NCBI GenBank assembly: GCA_021287075.1
Contig: JAJTBD010000015.1
Span: 31,939 to 95,938, forward strand
From: Micrococcales bacterium
GTDB taxonomy: Bacteria > Actinomycetota > Actinomycetes > Actinomycetales > Dermatophilaceae
Reading direction: 5' to 3'
Length of the DNA: 64,000 bases
In this document: positions 9,081 to 22,315 of the stretch, in pieces
Numbering within the stretch: the first letter of the stretch is position 1
How the letters are laid out: each line of letters begins with the position of its first letter
The notes under the pieces: model-generated
Told to the model about the DNA's origin: nothing
What the model saw: the letters and a program-made list of their open reading frames with translations, nothing else
The model's database searches: none
Translations under genes and position numbers: made by a program

Positions 9081-9641
9081 TCAGTGCGATCTCATCAATG
9101 ATACGAGGTGTTCGGCCGCACGCTGCACATCGTCGTTGACGATGACCTCGTCGAACTCGGCCTGGGAGGCCAGCTCGACCTCTGCCGTGGCAAGCCGGCG
9201 GGTGCGCTCCTCCTCCGACTCGGTCCCCCGGCCGACGAGGCGGCGGACCAGCTCCTCCCAGGAGGGCGGGGTGAGGAAGACGAAGAGCGCGTCGGGCATG
9301 GTGTGCCGCACCTGGCGCGCGCCCTGGAGGTCGATCTCGAGCAGCGCCGGCCGGCCCTCGGCGAGCGCGTCGAGCACCGGCTGGCGCAGGGTGCCGTACT
9401 TGGCGCGGCCGTGCACGACGGCCCACTCGAGGAACTCGCCGGCGGCGACCCGCCGCTCGAACTCCTCGTCGCTGAGGAAGTGGTAGTGGACCCCGTCGAC
9501 CTCACCCGGCCTGGGCGGCCGGGTGGTCGCCGACACCGAGAACCACACCTCTGGGAAGTGCTCGCGGACGTATGCCGCGGCTGTGCCCTTCCCGACGGCG
9601 GTGGGACCGGCGAGGACGACGAGTCGACGGGAGCGGCTCAC
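9081..9641 (-). CDS. gmk: Guanylate kinase
   Basis: Phosphorylates GMP/dGMP to the diphosphate using ATP. The 186-aa protein begins [20 protein letters not shown] (P-loop [10 protein letters not shown]) and contains [21 protein letters not shown], the GMP-binding signature, plus [11 protein letters not shown]. The P-loop lysine and threonine are intact. The GTG start overlaps the mihF stop by 4 nt (GTGA). The mihF-gmk-rpoZ operon is typical of Actinobacteria. Confidence 0.96.
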   Translation of the reverse strand: MSRSRRLVVLAGPTAVGKGTAAAYVREHFPEVWFSVSATTRPPRPGEVDGVHYHFLSDEEFERRVAAGEFLEWAVVHGRAKYGTLRQPVLDALAEGRPALLEIDLQGARQVRHTMPDALFVFLTPPSWEELVRRLVGRGTESEEERTRRLATAEVELASQAEFDEVIVNDDVQRAAEHLVSLMRSH

Positions 9642-9952
9642 GCCTCGAAACGCGTGAGGAGCGCGGAGATCTGGTTGGCGCCCAGCCCCCGGACGCGGCG
9701 GGACTCGGAGATGCCGACCTCGTCCATGATCTGGCGGGCGCGCACGCGGCCCACGCCGGGCATCGACTCGAGCAGGGCCGAGACCTTCATCTTGCCGATG
9801 ACCTCGTTGTCCTTGCCCTCGGCGATGACATCGGCAATGGAGCCCTGTGCGTGCTTGAGACGGTTCTTGACGGCTGCACGCTCGCGGCGGGCGACCGCAG
9901 CCTTCTCGAGGGCGGCGGCCCTCTGCTCGAGTGTCAGCGGCGGAAGGGCCAC
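9638..9952 (-). CDS. mihF: Actinobacterial integration host factor (nucleoid protein)
   Basis: 104-aa DNA-binding protein of the mIHF family, unrelated to the IHF/HU fold, that bends DNA and compacts the nucleoid. The sequence [34 protein letters not shown] and [10 protein letters not shown] closely follow the mycobacterial protein. The GTG at 9952 is chosen over upstream in-frame starts because AGGAG lies 7 nt before it and it gives the family's usual ALPPLT beginning. A promoter with a palindrome next to it lies upstream (9993-10038). Confidence 0.95.
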   Translation of the reverse strand: MALPPLTLEQRAAALEKAAVARRERAAVKNRLKHAQGSIADVIAEGKDNEVIGKMKVSALLESMPGVGRVRARQIMDEVGISESRRVRGLGANQISALLTRFEA

Positions 9953-9992
9953 GGTCGTACTCCTCATGCGTCGGACGGCATTGTCGTTCAAG

Positions 9993-10038
9993 GATCCCCC
10001 TGAGGGGATCAAGTGTAGCCAATTCCCCAGGTGGTGAA
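9993..10038 (-). promoter_or_regulatory. mihF promoter with adjacent palindrome
   Basis: The -10 is TACACT (10012-10017) and the -35-like TTCACC is at 10033-10038, a spacing of 15 nt. Just downstream, where transcription should begin, is GATCCCC-tca-GGGGGATC (9993-10010), a 7-bp stem. It could be a repressor site, an mIHF autoregulatory site or a 5' mRNA hairpin; the sequence cannot decide. Confidence 0.45.
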
Positions 10039-10068
10039 GACGGGGTTGCGGCAGAGCGTCTGGTGAGC

Positions 10069-10413
10069 CTAGCCACTCCGGGTCGAGGCTGAACACCGGT
10101 TGGCGATGCTTTTCTGAAGGCGGTCCATCGCGGGGTCGAGCGCGGCGGCGGCCTGCTCGCTGGTGTCACTGCCCCGGTGCTCCTCGACGAACTCCCGGAA
10201 GGCCGTCCAGTCCTCGGACTCCTGCCCCGCGGTCATCCCCGCGAGGTCGTCCATCGCCTCCAGGACCTTGGTCACCTCGGCGTCGGAGCTCGTGTCCGAC
10301 CCGGTGACCACGGCGGCCTTGGTGCAGTACTCGTTGTCGTCGGCCTGGCCGCATCCGGACAGCAGGGCGGCCAGGAGCAGCACGCCCGCGGCGACGCGGC
10401 TCGCGCCCGTCAT
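10069..10413 (-). CDS. Small lipoprotein at the end of the pyrimidine operon
   Basis: 114 aa with a classic lipoprotein signal: [21 protein letters not shown], lipobox LSGC, lipidatable Cys at residue 21. The mature part is acidic and Asp/Glu-rich with two further cysteines (EYCTKAAV and NRCSAST) that could pair as a disulfide outside the membrane. It resembles the common actinobacterial secreted helical lipoproteins of unknown role. Its ATG overlaps the pyrF stop by 4 nt, so it is translated as the last gene of the pyr operon although nothing suggests a pyrimidine function. Confidence 0.8.
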   Translation of the reverse strand: MTGASRVAAGVLLLAALLSGCGQADDNEYCTKAAVVTGSDTSSDAEVTKVLEAMDDLAGMTAGQESEDWTAFREFVEEHRGSDTSEQAAAALDPAMDRLQKSIANRCSASTRSG

Positions 10414-11279
10414 CCGAGCTGGTCCCGGAGCGAGTCGGCGACCGCGGCCGCGCGGGCGGCGAGCCCGTGTGCCGTCGGTCCGGCGGCGAGGACATCCCGG
10501 CTTGAGGCGGCAAGCACATTGTGCAGGGCGGCACCGAAGACCCGGCGCAGCGAGTCTGCCGAGCCACCCTGCGCGCCGACCCCCGGCGCGAGGAAGGGCG
10601 CGTGGCTTGCGCCCAGGTCGAGCCCGAGGCGCTCGGCGGCGTCGCCGACCGTGGCGCCGACGACCATGCCGATGCTGCCGAGCTCGCCGCGAGAGGCCGC
10701 GTCGGCGTTGTCGGCGGTCACGCCGTCGACCACATGCCCGGCGACGCTGCGGCCGTCGAGGACGGCGTGCTGGACCTGGGCACCCTCGGGATTGGAGGTC
10801 AGGGCCAGGACGAACAGCCCCCGTCCGGTCGCGTGGCACAGGTCGACGGCGGGCCGCAGCGACCCATAGCCCAGATAGGGGCTGACCGTGATCGCGTCCG
10901 GCGCGGCCGGCGCGTCCTTGCCGAGGAAGGCCTCGGCGTAGGCGTCCATCGTCGTGCCGATGTCGCCGCGCTTGACGTCGAGGATGCTGAGCGTGCCGGC
11001 CACGGCGAGCTCGGTGACGACCCGCTCGAGCAGGGCGACCCCCTTGGCGCCGAAGACCTCGAAGAACGCCGACTGCGGCTTGACCGCGGCCACCCGCCCG
11101 CCAAAGGCATCGACGCAGGTCAGCGCGAAGCGCTCCACGCCCGCGAGGTCATAGCCCAGGCCCCATGCCTCGACCAGCCCCCGGTGGGGGTCGATGCCGG
11201 CACACAGCGGCCCGTGCTCGTCCATCGCCTCCCGCAGCCGGACGCCAAAGGGACGGTATGCCGGGTCGGCGGCAGCCAT
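10410..11279 (-). CDS. pyrF: Orotidine 5'-phosphate decarboxylase (type 2)
   Basis: Last step of UMP synthesis. The 289-aa protein is of the longer actinobacterial/mycobacterial type: LCAGIDPH near the N-terminus, KPQSAFFE, then LDVKRGDIGTTMDAYA with the catalytic Lys/Asp pair (DxKRxD). The ATG at 11279 is next to the pyrD stop (1-nt gap); an upstream extension to 11330 would overlap pyrD by more than 45 nt and is rejected. Confidence 0.95.
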   Translation of the reverse strand: MAAADPAYRPFGVRLREAMDEHGPLCAGIDPHRGLVEAWGLGYDLAGVERFALTCVDAFGGRVAAVKPQSAFFEVFGAKGVALLERVVTELAVAGTLSILDVKRGDIGTTMDAYAEAFLGKDAPAAPDAITVSPYLGYGSLRPAVDLCHATGRGLFVLALTSNPEGAQVQHAVLDGRSVAGHVVDGVTADNADAASRGELGSIGMVVGATVGDAAERLGLDLGASHAPFLAPGVGAQGGSADSLRRVFGAALHNVLAASSRDVLAAGPTAHGLAARAAAVADSLRDQLG

Positions 11280-11280
11280 G

Positions 11281-12315
11281 TCAGCGGATCCTCTCGTGGG
11301 CGACACCGATGGCGTCGGTGAAACGCTCAAAGCCCCTCTCCCCCAGGGCTTCCTGGAGCTCGCGGCATACGCGCATCGGGGAGCTGGGGTCGTTGAAGGT
11401 GGCGGTGCCGACCTGCACGGCGCTCGCGCCGGCGGCGACGAGCTCCAGGGCGTCGAGTCCGGTGCGCACCCCGCCGACGCCGATGATCGGCACGGTCGGG
11501 AGGCGCCCGTCGAGCATGGCCGCCCGGACCTGCCAGATGGCGCGCACCGCGACCGGCCGGATGGCCGGCCCGGACAGTCCGCCGGTGGTCTGGGCCAGCT
11601 GGGGCCGGAGCAGATCGGTGTCGATGACGACGCCGAGGAGGGTGTTGATCATCGTCAGGCCCGAGGCGCCGGCCTTCACCGCGGCCTGCGCGATGGCGAC
11701 GATGTCGGTGACGTCGGGGGTGAGCTTGGCAAAGATCGGCATGTCACGCGGGAGCTGCTCGCGCACCAGTGCGATCACCTTGGCCGAGGACATCGGGTCG
11801 CAGGCAAAGACGAGCCCGCGGTTGGCGACATTGGGGCAGGAGATGTTGACCTCGACACCGGCCACGGCGTCGAAGGCGTCCCTCGCGCGCAACCGGGCCG
11901 CCACGTCGGCGAACTCGCCCGCCGTCGAGCCGGCGATGGAGACCATCGCCCGCGCACCGCGGGCCTTGAGCCAGGCGAGGTCCTTGGCGCAGAAGTCGTC
12001 GATGCCGGGCCCCTGGAGGCCGATGGAGTTGAGCATCCCCGATGGCGTCTCGGCCATGCGCGGGGTGCCGCGACCCGAACGCGGTCGCAGCATCACCGAC
12101 TTGGTGACAAAGGCGCCGAGCTCGGCCACGTCGAAGAAGCGGTCCAGCTCGGGGCCGTTGGCGGCGCAGCCGGAGGCGGTCATCAGCGGGTTGGGCAGTC
12201 GCGCGCCGGCCAGGTCGACCGACATGTCGACGGACGCGGTCGGGCGCGAGTCCTCCTGTGGCACAACGCCACTGGCGGCATCGTGTGGCTGCTCGTGGGA
12301 GCGGCGTCCGAGCAT
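11281..12315 (-). CDS. pyrD: Dihydroorotate dehydrogenase, class 1B catalytic subunit
   Basis: FMN enzyme oxidising dihydroorotate to orotate. The 344-aa protein has LPNPLMTASGC, NSIGLQGPGIDDF, VEVNISCPNV (with the catalytic Cys) and IIGVGGVRTGLDALELV. Pairing with the adjacent pyrK shows it is the NAD-dependent class 1B heterotetramer. Its ATG overlaps the pyrK stop (ATGA). The first 35 or so residues (His/Glu/Ser-rich) are longer than in many homologues, so a later start is possible. Confidence 0.94.
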   Translation of the reverse strand: MLGRRSHEQPHDAASGVVPQEDSRPTASVDMSVDLAGARLPNPLMTASGCAANGPELDRFFDVAELGAFVTKSVMLRPRSGRGTPRMAETPSGMLNSIGLQGPGIDDFCAKDLAWLKARGARAMVSIAGSTAGEFADVAARLRARDAFDAVAGVEVNISCPNVANRGLVFACDPMSSAKVIALVREQLPRDMPIFAKLTPDVTDIVAIAQAAVKAGASGLTMINTLLGVVIDTDLLRPQLAQTTGGLSGPAIRPVAVRAIWQVRAAMLDGRLPTVPIIGVGGVRTGLDALELVAAGASAVQVGTATFNDPSSPMRVCRELQEALGERGFERFTDAIGVAHERIR

Positions 12316-13204
12316 CAGTGGCCTCCCATCTCCGCAGCGCCGATCGCGTCGTCGGGCACGTGGCAGTAGCCGTCGGCGAAGGCGTCCCACCGGACGCGGT
12401 CGCCGCGGAAGACCGGTCCGTCGACGCAGGAACGCACCATGCGGGTGCGCCCGTCCTTGCCCTGGACCGGCATCACGCAGGTCATGCAGACACCGACGCC
12501 GCAGGCCATCGACTCCTCGACGGCGACCTGCGCGACGGCGCCGTGGGACTGGGCGATGTCGGTGACCGATCGCAGCATGCCCATCGGCCCGCACGCATAG
12601 GCGACGCCGGCGCCGCTGCGGCGCATGATCTCGGGCAGCACATCGGAGACCCAGCCCCTGTGCCCGACGGAGCCGTCGTCGGTGGTCACCGTGACGGTGT
12701 CGGCGACCCGGCGGGCCTCGACCACGCCGAACAGCTTGGACTCGGTGGCGGCGCCGAGGACCATCTCGACCGCGCAGCCCCGCTCACGCAGGGCCTGGGC
12801 GAGCCAGAAGAGCGGCGCGCTCCCGTAGCCGCCGCCGACGAGCACGCAGGGGACGGGCTCCTTGGGCAGCGGGAAGGGCCGGCCGAGCGGCCCGATGATG
12901 CTGACCTCGTCATGCGCCCGCAGACCGGCGAGCCACTCGGTGCCCGCACCCACCGGGGAGATCACGACGTCGACCGTGCCGCCATAGGTGCCGGACGGGC
13001 TCACCTTGTGGATCGAGAAGCAGCGCCGCAGCAGGTGGGCGGAGGTATCGCCACCCACGGACAGGGCAACGAAATGGCCCGGTCGCGCGTGCTCGGCCAC
13101 ACCCGGGGCCACAAAGGTCAGGTGGTGGTAGTCCCCCACCCGCCGGGTGGCGATCAGCTCCCCGGTCACCTGCGCGAGGGCGGGCTCGCGGCGCTCGAGT
13201 CGCG

Positions 13205-13208
<4 letters not shown>
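12315..13208 (-). CDS. pyrK: Dihydroorotate dehydrogenase electron transfer subunit
   Basis: FAD and [2Fe-2S] subunit that passes electrons from PyrD to NAD. The 297-aa protein has an FAD-binding ferredoxin-reductase fold with RCFSIHKV, the NAD-binding [11 protein letters not shown] and YACGPMGML. The C-terminal iron-sulfur cysteines are in [17 protein letters not shown] with a fourth in RSCVDGPVF. It overlaps carB and pyrD by 4 nt and 1 nt. Confidence 0.94.
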
Positions 13209-16528
<3,320 letters not shown>

Positions 16529-16529
16529 T

Positions 16530-17693
16530 TCAGGCGTCCTTCTGGGTCGTGCCGGAGGCGGAGAGGACCTCCACGAAGCGGTCAAAGAGGTATGCCGCGT
16601 CGTGCGGTCCGGCGGCTGCCTCCGGGTGGTACTGCACCGAGAACGCAGGCAGGTCAAGGCATTCGAGGCCCTCGACGACATCGTCGTTGAGGCACACGTG
16701 GGAGACGCGCACGCGGCCGTAGTCGGCCTTGGCCGGGGCGGGGGTCTCGCCCTCGAGCGGCGCGTCGACGGCGAAGCCGTGGTTGTGGGCGGTCACCTCG
16801 ACCTTGCCGGTCGAGCGGTCCATCACCGGCTGGTTGATGCCACGGTGGCCGTACTTGAGCTTGTAGGTGCCGAAGCCGAGGGCCCGGCCGAGCAGCTGGT
16901 TGCCGAAGCAGATCCCGAAGAAGGGGATGCGGGCGTCGAGGACCTGCTGGAGGACGGCGACCTCGGCATCGGCGGTGGCGGGATCGCCCGGCCCGTTGCT
17001 GAAGAAGACGCCGTCGGGCCGGACGGCCTCGATGTCGGCAAAGCTGGCGGTCGCGGGCAGGACGTGGACCTCGATCCCGCGCTGGGCCATCATCTCGGGG
17101 GTCATCGCCTTGATGCCCAGGTCGACCGCCGCGACGGTGAAGCGCTTCTCGCCCTTGGCCGGCACGACATAGGTCTGGTCCGTCGAGACCTCGGCGGCCA
17201 GCGCCGAGCCCTGCATCTGCAGGGCACCGGTCACCTCGGCGACGAGCTCGGCGGCGGGCCGGTCGGCGGCCGCACCGGAGAAGAGACCGACCCGCATGGC
17301 GCCCCGCTCGCGCAGGTGCCGGGTCAGCGCCCGGGTGTCGATGCCGCAGACGCCGACGACGCCCTGGCGGGCGAGCTCGTCCTCGAGCGGGGTGTCGCTG
17401 CGCCAGTTGGACGGGCGCAGCGCGGGGTCGCGCACGACGAAGCCGGCGACCCAGATGCGGCCGGACTCGTTGTCCTCGCCCACGAAGCCGGTGTTGCCCA
17501 CGTGGGGGGAGGTCATGACGACGACCTGGCGGTGATAGCTGGGGTCGGTCAGCGTCTCCTGATAGCCGGTCATGCCGGTGGAGAAGACCGCCTCCCCGAC
17601 GGTCTGCCCGACCGCGCCATAGGACTGGCCCTCGAACGTGCGCCCGTCCTCGAGGACCAGGACGGCCCGCTCTCGTGTTGTCAGGCCACTCAC
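16530..17693 (-). CDS. carA: Carbamoyl phosphate synthase, small (glutaminase) subunit
   Basis: Hydrolyses glutamine and channels ammonia to CarB. The 387-aa protein has the N-terminal domain [17 protein letters not shown] and [16 protein letters not shown], then the class-I amidotransferase domain with nucleophile [14 protein letters not shown] and the His/Glu pair in [12 protein letters not shown]. It overlaps the upstream membrane protein gene by 4 nt. Confidence 0.97.
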   Translation of the reverse strand: MSGLTTRERAVLVLEDGRTFEGQSYGAVGQTVGEAVFSTGMTGYQETLTDPSYHRQVVVMTSPHVGNTGFVGEDNESGRIWVAGFVVRDPALRPSNWRSDTPLEDELARQGVVGVCGIDTRALTRHLRERGAMRVGLFSGAAADRPAAELVAEVTGALQMQGSALAAEVSTDQTYVVPAKGEKRFTVAAVDLGIKAMTPEMMAQRGIEVHVLPATASFADIEAVRPDGVFFSNGPGDPATADAEVAVLQQVLDARIPFFGICFGNQLLGRALGFGTYKLKYGHRGINQPVMDRSTGKVEVTAHNHGFAVDAPLEGETPAPAKADYGRVRVSHVCLNDDVVEGLECLDLPAFSVQYHPEAAAGPHDAAYLFDRFVEVLSASGTTQKDA

Positions 17694-18247
17694 GCCTGGT
17701 CCTCCTCATAGTCGAAGTCGTCGCGCGCCGCGCGGGCGCTGCCGTGCCACCACAGGGCTGCGTCGAGTCCCTCGACGTCGGCCTGCTCGTCGAAGGCGAT
17801 CTCGCTGCGGCACCTGGTGCCGTCGTCGCTGACCCAGCCGAGGCTGAGGACGGCGGGGCGGCGGGGGTTGGGGCTGGTGAGCTTGCGGACCTGACGGAAC
17901 TGGTCGGCGGTGATCCGCACCAGCTGCTCCTCGCCGCGGTCGATCGTGATGAGCTGGTCAGAGTCCTTGCGCCGCACTGTGATCCGCGCGGGACCGGGCT
18001 CACCGGTGCCGGGGACGGGTGCACTCTCGCGCCGGGTCACCTTGGTCGTGGTGCCGAGGTACTCGCCCTCGGCCACGACGTCCTCGTCGGGGTCAGCCCA
18101 GTCGATGGTGTCCTTGTCCTTCTTCTCGAAGGCGCCCGCGCCCTCCTCCTCGAAGAGGCGCTGCTGGCGGTTGGCCCACATCGCCCCGAGGACTGCTGCG
18201 AGGACGAGCAGGAAGACCAGGATCGCGATGATCTTGCCGAGGCTCAT
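17690..18247 (-). CDS. Single-pass membrane protein of the pyr operon (PH-like)
   Basis: 185 aa with one N-terminal membrane helix ([19 protein letters not shown], about residues 6-24), then a charged cytoplasmic domain: [20 protein letters not shown] and beta-rich segments around [14 protein letters not shown] and [10 protein letters not shown] similar protein, often annotated as a PH-like or export protein, sits between pyrC and carA in many actinobacteria. Its function is unknown. Four-nucleotide overlaps on both sides mean it is translated with PyrC and CarA, which may place it near the carbamoyl phosphate enzymes. Confidence 0.8.
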   Translation of the reverse strand: MSLGKIIAILVFLLVLAAVLGAMWANRQQRLFEEEGAGAFEKKDKDTIDWADPDEDVVAEGEYLGTTTKVTRRESAPVPGTGEPGPARITVRRKDSDQLITIDRGEEQLVRITADQFRQVRKLTSPNPRRPAVLSLGWVSDDGTRCRSEIAFDEQADVEGLDAALWWHGSARAARDDFDYEEDQA

Positions 18248-19533
18248 GCGAGGTCACCTCCGGTGGCCGTGACCCTGCCGCGCAGGATCGTCGAGTGGAC
18301 GGCGCCCTTGAGGGTGCGGCCGTGCCAGGGGTTGTTGCGGGACAGCGACTTGGAGCGGGCCGCGTCGACCGTCACGCTCGCGTCGGGGTCGATGAGCGTG
18401 AGATTGCCTGGGGACCCTGTCTCGATCGGGCGGCCGTGGCCCTCGAGCCCGGCGATCTGCGCGGGCGCGGTCGACATCACCCGGGCGACATCGGCCCATG
18501 ACATCCGGCCGGTGGCGACCATGAGATCGCTGATGACCGCCAGCGAGGTCTCCAGGCCGAGCATGCCGAATGCCGCGTCGACGAAGGCATGCTCCTTGTC
18601 ATGGCGGGCGTGGGGCGCGTGGTCGGTGGCCACGATGTCGATGGTGCCGTCGGCGAGCGCCGCCCGCAGTGCCTCGGCGTCCTCCTCTGGCCGCAGCGGC
18701 GGGTTGACCTTGTAGACGGGGTCGTAGCCGGCGAGCAGATCGGTGGTGAGCATGAGGTGGTGGGGGGTGGCCTCAGCGGTGACCCGCAGGCCCTGGGCCT
18801 TGGCCCAGCGGATGATCTCGATGCTCTCGGCGGTGGAGACGTGGGCGACGTGCACCCGGGAGCCGGTATGCCGCGCCAGCATCACATCGCGCGCGACCAC
18901 CGTCTCCTCGGCGACACCGGGCCACCCGGGCAGGCCGAGCCGGCCGGAGAGCTCGCCCTCGTGGCAGCAGGCCTGCGGCCCGGCGAGGTCGGTGTCCTGC
19001 GCGTGCTGGCTGATGACGCCGTCGAAGGCGCGGATGTATTCGAGCGCGCGACGCATCACACGCGCGTCGCGCACGCACTTGCCGTCGTCGGAGAAGAGCC
19101 GCACCCGGGCGCGGGAGCGGTGCATCAGGCCCAGCTCGGCCAACTGCTCCCCCTCGAGCCCCTTGGTGACGGCGCCGATGGGCTGCACGTCGACCAGCCC
19201 GGTGGCGGCACCGAGGTCGAGGATGCGCTCGGCGGCCTCGGCCGTGTCGGTGACCGGCGTGGTGTTGGCCATCGCGCACACCGCGGTGAAGCCTCCGACG
19301 GCCGCTGCGGCCGCACCGGTCGCGATGGTCTCGGCGTCCTCGCGGCCGGGCTCGCGCAGGTGGACGTGCATGTCGACCAGGCCGGGCAGGGCGACCAGTC
19401 CGTCGGCGTCGATGACCTGGGCGTCGCCGGGAGCCGAGACCGAGCCGACCTCCCTGACGACCCCGTCCTCGACGAGGATGTCGGCGGCGTCCTCGCCCAG
19501 CAGGCGGGCGCCCTTGACGAGCAGGCTGCTCAC
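18244..19533 (-). CDS. pyrC: Dihydroorotase
   Basis: Zinc amidohydrolase closing carbamoyl aspartate to dihydroorotate. The 429-aa type-I form has the metal motif [16 protein letters not shown] (about residue 52), the downstream ISQHAQDT and [11 protein letters not shown] histidines, and the catalytic Asp in [16 protein letters not shown]. The GTG at 19533 overlaps the pyrB stop by 4 nt. The position pyrB-pyrC is standard. Confidence 0.97.
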   Translation of the reverse strand: MSSLLVKGARLLGEDAADILVEDGVVREVGSVSAPGDAQVIDADGLVALPGLVDMHVHLREPGREDAETIATGAAAAAVGGFTAVCAMANTTPVTDTAEAAERILDLGAATGLVDVQPIGAVTKGLEGEQLAELGLMHRSRARVRLFSDDGKCVRDARVMRRALEYIRAFDGVISQHAQDTDLAGPQACCHEGELSGRLGLPGWPGVAEETVVARDVMLARHTGSRVHVAHVSTAESIEIIRWAKAQGLRVTAEATPHHLMLTTDLLAGYDPVYKVNPPLRPEEDAEALRAALADGTIDIVATDHAPHARHDKEHAFVDAAFGMLGLETSLAVISDLMVATGRMSWADVARVMSTAPAQIAGLEGHGRPIETGSPGNLTLIDPDASVTVDAARSKSLSRNNPWHGRTLKGAVHSTILRGRVTATGGDLA

Positions 19534-20492
19534 GCGGCATACCCCCTGTCGGGCTCGCCCGAGGCGAGCAGGTGATAGAGCACGGACATGCGCACGGCGA
19601 CACCGGCGCTCACCTGGTCGAGGACCAGCGACTGGGCGGCGTCGGCGGCGTCGGCCGAGATCTCCAGACCGCGGTTCATCGGGCCCGGGTGGCAGATCGC
19701 GACCTCGGGGTTGGCCGCCACGAGTGCGTCGAGCCGCGGGCGCGTCAGGCCGTATCCGATGGTGTACTCGCGCGGCGTCGGGAAGTATCCGCCGCTCATC
19801 CGCTCCTTCTGGACCCGCAGCATCATGACGGCGTCGACGCCCCCGGCAAGCACCTCGTCGAGGTCGCTGCTGACCGAGAAGCCTTCTGCCGCAGCCCAGC
19901 TCGCGATGCCGGACGGCATCAGCGTCACCGGCGCGACGAGGGTCACGCGGGCGCCGAGCTTTGTGAGGCACAGCAGGTTGGAGCGCACGACCCGCGAGTG
20001 GGTCAGGTCGCCGACGATGGCGATGTGTCGGCCGGCGAGGTCGCCGTGGTGGCGCTGGAGGGTGTAGGCGTCGAGCAGTGCCTGGGTGGGGTGCTCGTGG
20101 GTGCCGTCGCCGGCGTTGATGACCGCCGCGTCGATCCACTGGCTGACCTGGTGGGCAGCGCCCGAGGCGCTGTGGCGGATGACGAGCGCGTCCACGCCCA
20201 TCGCGGCGACCGTCATCGCGGTGTCGCGCAGGGACTCGCCCTTGGAGGCCGAGGAGCCCTTGGCGGAGATGTTGATGACATCGGCCGAGAGCCATTTGCC
20301 GGCGATCTCGAAGGAGCTGCGGGTGCGGGTGGAGTCCTCGAAGAAGAGGTTGACCACCGTGCGGCCGCGCAGGGCCGGGAGCTTCTTGACTTCGCGGTGC
20401 TGCACGTCGTGCATCTCGCCGGCGGTGGCGAGGATCTCGCGGATCTGCCCCTCGTCGACGTCGTCGATCGAGAGGAGGTGTCGTCGGGTCAT
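19530..20492 (-). CDS. pyrB: Aspartate carbamoyltransferase, catalytic subunit
   Basis: Joins carbamoyl phosphate and aspartate, the committed pyrimidine step. The 320-aa protein begins [12 protein letters not shown] and has the carbamoyl phosphate motif [13 protein letters not shown] (about residue 50), then [11 protein letters not shown], and [11 protein letters not shown] near the C-terminus. No pyrI regulatory subunit is present, as expected for Gram-positive-type enzymes. Overlaps with pyrR and pyrC are 4 nt each. Confidence 0.97.
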   Translation of the reverse strand: MTRRHLLSIDDVDEGQIREILATAGEMHDVQHREVKKLPALRGRTVVNLFFEDSTRTRSSFEIAGKWLSADVINISAKGSSASKGESLRDTAMTVAAMGVDALVIRHSASGAAHQVSQWIDAAVINAGDGTHEHPTQALLDAYTLQRHHGDLAGRHIAIVGDLTHSRVVRSNLLCLTKLGARVTLVAPVTLMPSGIASWAAAEGFSVSSDLDEVLAGGVDAVMMLRVQKERMSGGYFPTPREYTIGYGLTRPRLDALVAANPEVAICHPGPMNRGLEISADAADAAQSLVLDQVSAGVAVRMSVLYHLLASGEPDRGYAA

Positions 20493-21070
20493 GGTGTCTC
20501 CCCCGCTGCGATGCGCACCTCGTCGGCCTCGTCGACGCCCGCGAGGCGGACCATCACACGCTCGGAGGTGGAGGTGGGCAGGTTCTTGCCGACATGGTCG
20601 GCGCGGATGGGCAGCTCGCGGTGACCGCGGTCGACGAGCACGGCCAGGCGCACGGCCTTGGGGCGTCCGAGGTCGGACAGCGCGTCGAGGGCGGCGCGCA
20701 CCGTGCGCCCGCTGTAGAGGACGTCGTCGGCCAGGACGACGATCCTGTCGTCGATGCCGCCGGTGGGGATGCGGGTCGGCAGGGGCGCCCGCGTGGGCTG
20801 TCGGCGCAGGTCATCGCGGTACATCGTGATGTCGAGCGTGCCGGTGGGGACCTCGGTGCCCTCCACCTCGGCGATCGCGGCGGCGAGCCGGGTGGCCACC
20901 TCCACTCCCCTGCTGGGGATGCCGAGGATGACGAGCCGGTCGGCGCCCTTGTTGCGCTCGATGACCTCGTGGGCCATCCGGCGGACCGCCCGCGCGATGT
21001 CGGGTGCGCTCATCACCACCTTGGGTGATGCGGCCGGTGGATCTGGGCTGAGCTGCGAGTCGGGACACAT
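20489..21070 (-). CDS. pyrR: PyrR regulator / uracil phosphoribosyltransferase
   Basis: UMP-responsive RNA-binding regulator of the pyr operon, with weak UPRTase activity. The 193-aa protein carries the PRPP loop [21 protein letters not shown] and the family sequences [18 protein letters not shown] and [19 protein letters not shown]. The ATG at 21070 is preceded by a strong AAGGAGGT; an internal ATG at MSAPDIARA is less likely. A PyrR-binding-like hairpin lies directly upstream of this ribosome binding site, suggesting autoregulation. Confidence 0.95.
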   Translation of the reverse strand: MCPDSQLSPDPPAASPKVVMSAPDIARAVRRMAHEVIERNKGADRLVILGIPSRGVEVATRLAAAIAEVEGTEVPTGTLDITMYRDDLRRQPTRAPLPTRIPTGGIDDRIVVLADDVLYSGRTVRAALDALSDLGRPKAVRLAVLVDRGHRELPIRADHVGKNLPTSTSERVMVRLAGVDEADEVRIAAGETP

Positions 21071-21080
21071 GCGTGTCGAG

Positions 21081-21103
21081 ACCTCCTTCCCTGCCTCACG
21101 GGA
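21081..21103 (-). promoter_or_regulatory. PyrR-binding-like hairpin next to the pyrR ribosome binding site
   Basis: On the transcribed strand, TCCC-GTGAGGCA-GGGA (21088-21103) forms a short stem whose loop GTGAGGC fits the known PyrR-binding consensus (UCCnGnGAGGY). The AAGGAGGT Shine-Dalgarno (21081-21088) follows immediately. In Mycobacterium PyrR represses pyr translation through such an element next to the SD; no separate terminator is seen here, so the same mechanism is inferred. Confidence 0.7.
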
Positions 21104-21135
21104 CAGTCATTAAAGGATGTCGGTGCCAGTCAGGG

Positions 21136-21141
21136 AGCCTA
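21136..21141 (-). promoter_or_regulatory. pyr operon -10 element
   Basis: TAGGCT, a TAnnnT-type actinobacterial -10, lies in the 107-nt nusB-pyrR gap. Transcription from about 7 nt downstream would give a leader of some 58 nt containing the PyrR-type hairpin. No clear -35 is seen. Confidence 0.4.
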
Positions 21142-21177
21142 CCGGCCAGGGGGGCCGGGGCCACGCCCGGGGGTGCG

Positions 21178-21588
21178 CTAGGCGAGCGTGGGCTTGATCT
21201 CGGCGAGCCGGGCCAGCACGCCGTTGACGAACTTGGGCGAGTCGTCGGTGGACAGCGAGCGGGCGAGGTCGACCGCCTCGCTGATCGCCACGCCCTCGGG
21301 GATGTCGGTGTAGAGCACCTCATAGGCGCCCAGCCGCAGGATGGCCCGGTCGACCGCGGGCATCCGCTCCAGCGACCAGCCCTGCGAATAGGTCGACAGC
21401 TGCTCGTTGACGTCGTTCCAGTGGGCGACGACGCCCTCGACGAGGTCGACCGTGAACTCCTTCAGCGGAGCCTCGGTGCCCGGCTCACGCAGCCGGTCGG
21501 CAAGCAGCGTCGTGGCGTTCATGCCGCGCTGCTCGGCCTCGAAGAGGACGTCGACGGCCCGCTTGCGGGCCTTGGAGCGTGCCCCCAT
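21178..21588 (-). CDS. nusB: Transcription antitermination protein NusB
   Basis: 136-aa all-helical RNA-binding protein that, with NusE (S10), assembles on boxA of rRNA operons. The start ARSKARKRAVDVLFEAEQRG is the family signature, and the C-terminus has ISEAVDLARSLSTDDSPKFVNGVLA. It is 3 nt from the efp stop, so efp and nusB are co-transcribed, ahead of pyrR as in many actinobacteria. Confidence 0.96.
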   Translation of the reverse strand: MGARSKARKRAVDVLFEAEQRGMNATTLLADRLREPGTEAPLKEFTVDLVEGVVAHWNDVNEQLSTYSQGWSLERMPAVDRAILRLGAYEVLYTDIPEGVAISEAVDLARSLSTDDSPKFVNGVLARLAEIKPTLA

Positions 21589-21591
21589 CCG

Positions 21592-22152
21592 TCAGTTCAC
21601 GCGACCGAGGTAGGAGCCGTCGCGGGTGTCGACCTTGACCCGGGTGCCGGTCTCGAGGAAGAGGGGCACCGCGATCTCGGCGCCGGTCTCGAGGGTGGCC
21701 GGCTTGGTGCCGCCGGTGGACCGGTCGCCCTGGAGGCCGGGCTCGGTGTAGGTGATCTCGAGGACGACCGACGGCGGCAGCTCGACGTAGAGCACGGTGC
21801 CGTCGTGCGTGGCCACCTGGGCCTCCTGGTTCTCCAGGAGGTACTTGGCGGAGTCCCCAACGGTGGCGGCCGGGATGTGGATCTGGTCGTAGGTCCGACC
21901 GTCCATGAAGACGAAGTCCTCGCCGTCCTTGTAGAGGAACTGCATGTCCCGGCGGTCGACGTTGGCCGTCTCGACCTTGACGCCGGCGTTGAAGGTCTTG
22001 TCGACGACCTTGCCGGACAGGACGTTCTTGAGCTTGGTGCGCACGAAGGCCGGGCCCTTGCCGGGCTTGACGTGCTGGAACTCCACGACGGACCACAGCT
22101 GGCCCTCGAGGTTCAGCACCATGCCGTTCTTCAGGTCGTTGGTCGATGCCAC
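21592..22152 (-). CDS. efp: Translation elongation factor P
   Basis: Relieves ribosome stalling at polyproline. 186 aa, with the KOW-like N-domain [18 protein letters not shown]; the modification-loop region [10 protein letters not shown] carries Lys at the tip, and the C-terminal OB signature is [13 protein letters not shown]. The GTG at 22152 ([10 protein letters not shown]) is chosen because it matches the family's usual [10 protein letters not shown] start; upstream in-frame codons lack similarity. Confidence 0.96.
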   Translation of the reverse strand: MASTNDLKNGMVLNLEGQLWSVVEFQHVKPGKGPAFVRTKLKNVLSGKVVDKTFNAGVKVETANVDRRDMQFLYKDGEDFVFMDGRTYDQIHIPAATVGDSAKYLLENQEAQVATHDGTVLYVELPPSVVLEITYTEPGLQGDRSTGGTKPATLETGAEIAVPLFLETGTRVKVDTRDGSYLGRVN

Positions 22153-22236
22153 GTGATGATCGCTTTCTTCGCCGTATGCCGCGTGCCGGCTTCGGGCGCG
22201 GCGCACCCACGGCAGTGGTCGGGGAGTTGACGGTCC

Positions 22237-22242
22237 ATCCTA
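22237..22242 (-). promoter_or_regulatory. efp -10 element
   Basis: TAGGAT on the minus strand, with a poor -35-like TTCGGG 18 nt upstream, lies in the divergent region between efp and the FMN gltB-like gene. It implies an efp leader of about 75-80 nt. One copy of GTATGCCGCG (22174-22183) lies inside this leader. Confidence 0.4.
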
Positions 22243-22315
22243 GCGCCGCGGCCGCCCGTCCCCGAATCCGCGCGGACCTCCCCACAGCGGCGCCGACGGT
22301 GGTTGAGTGGCCCCC

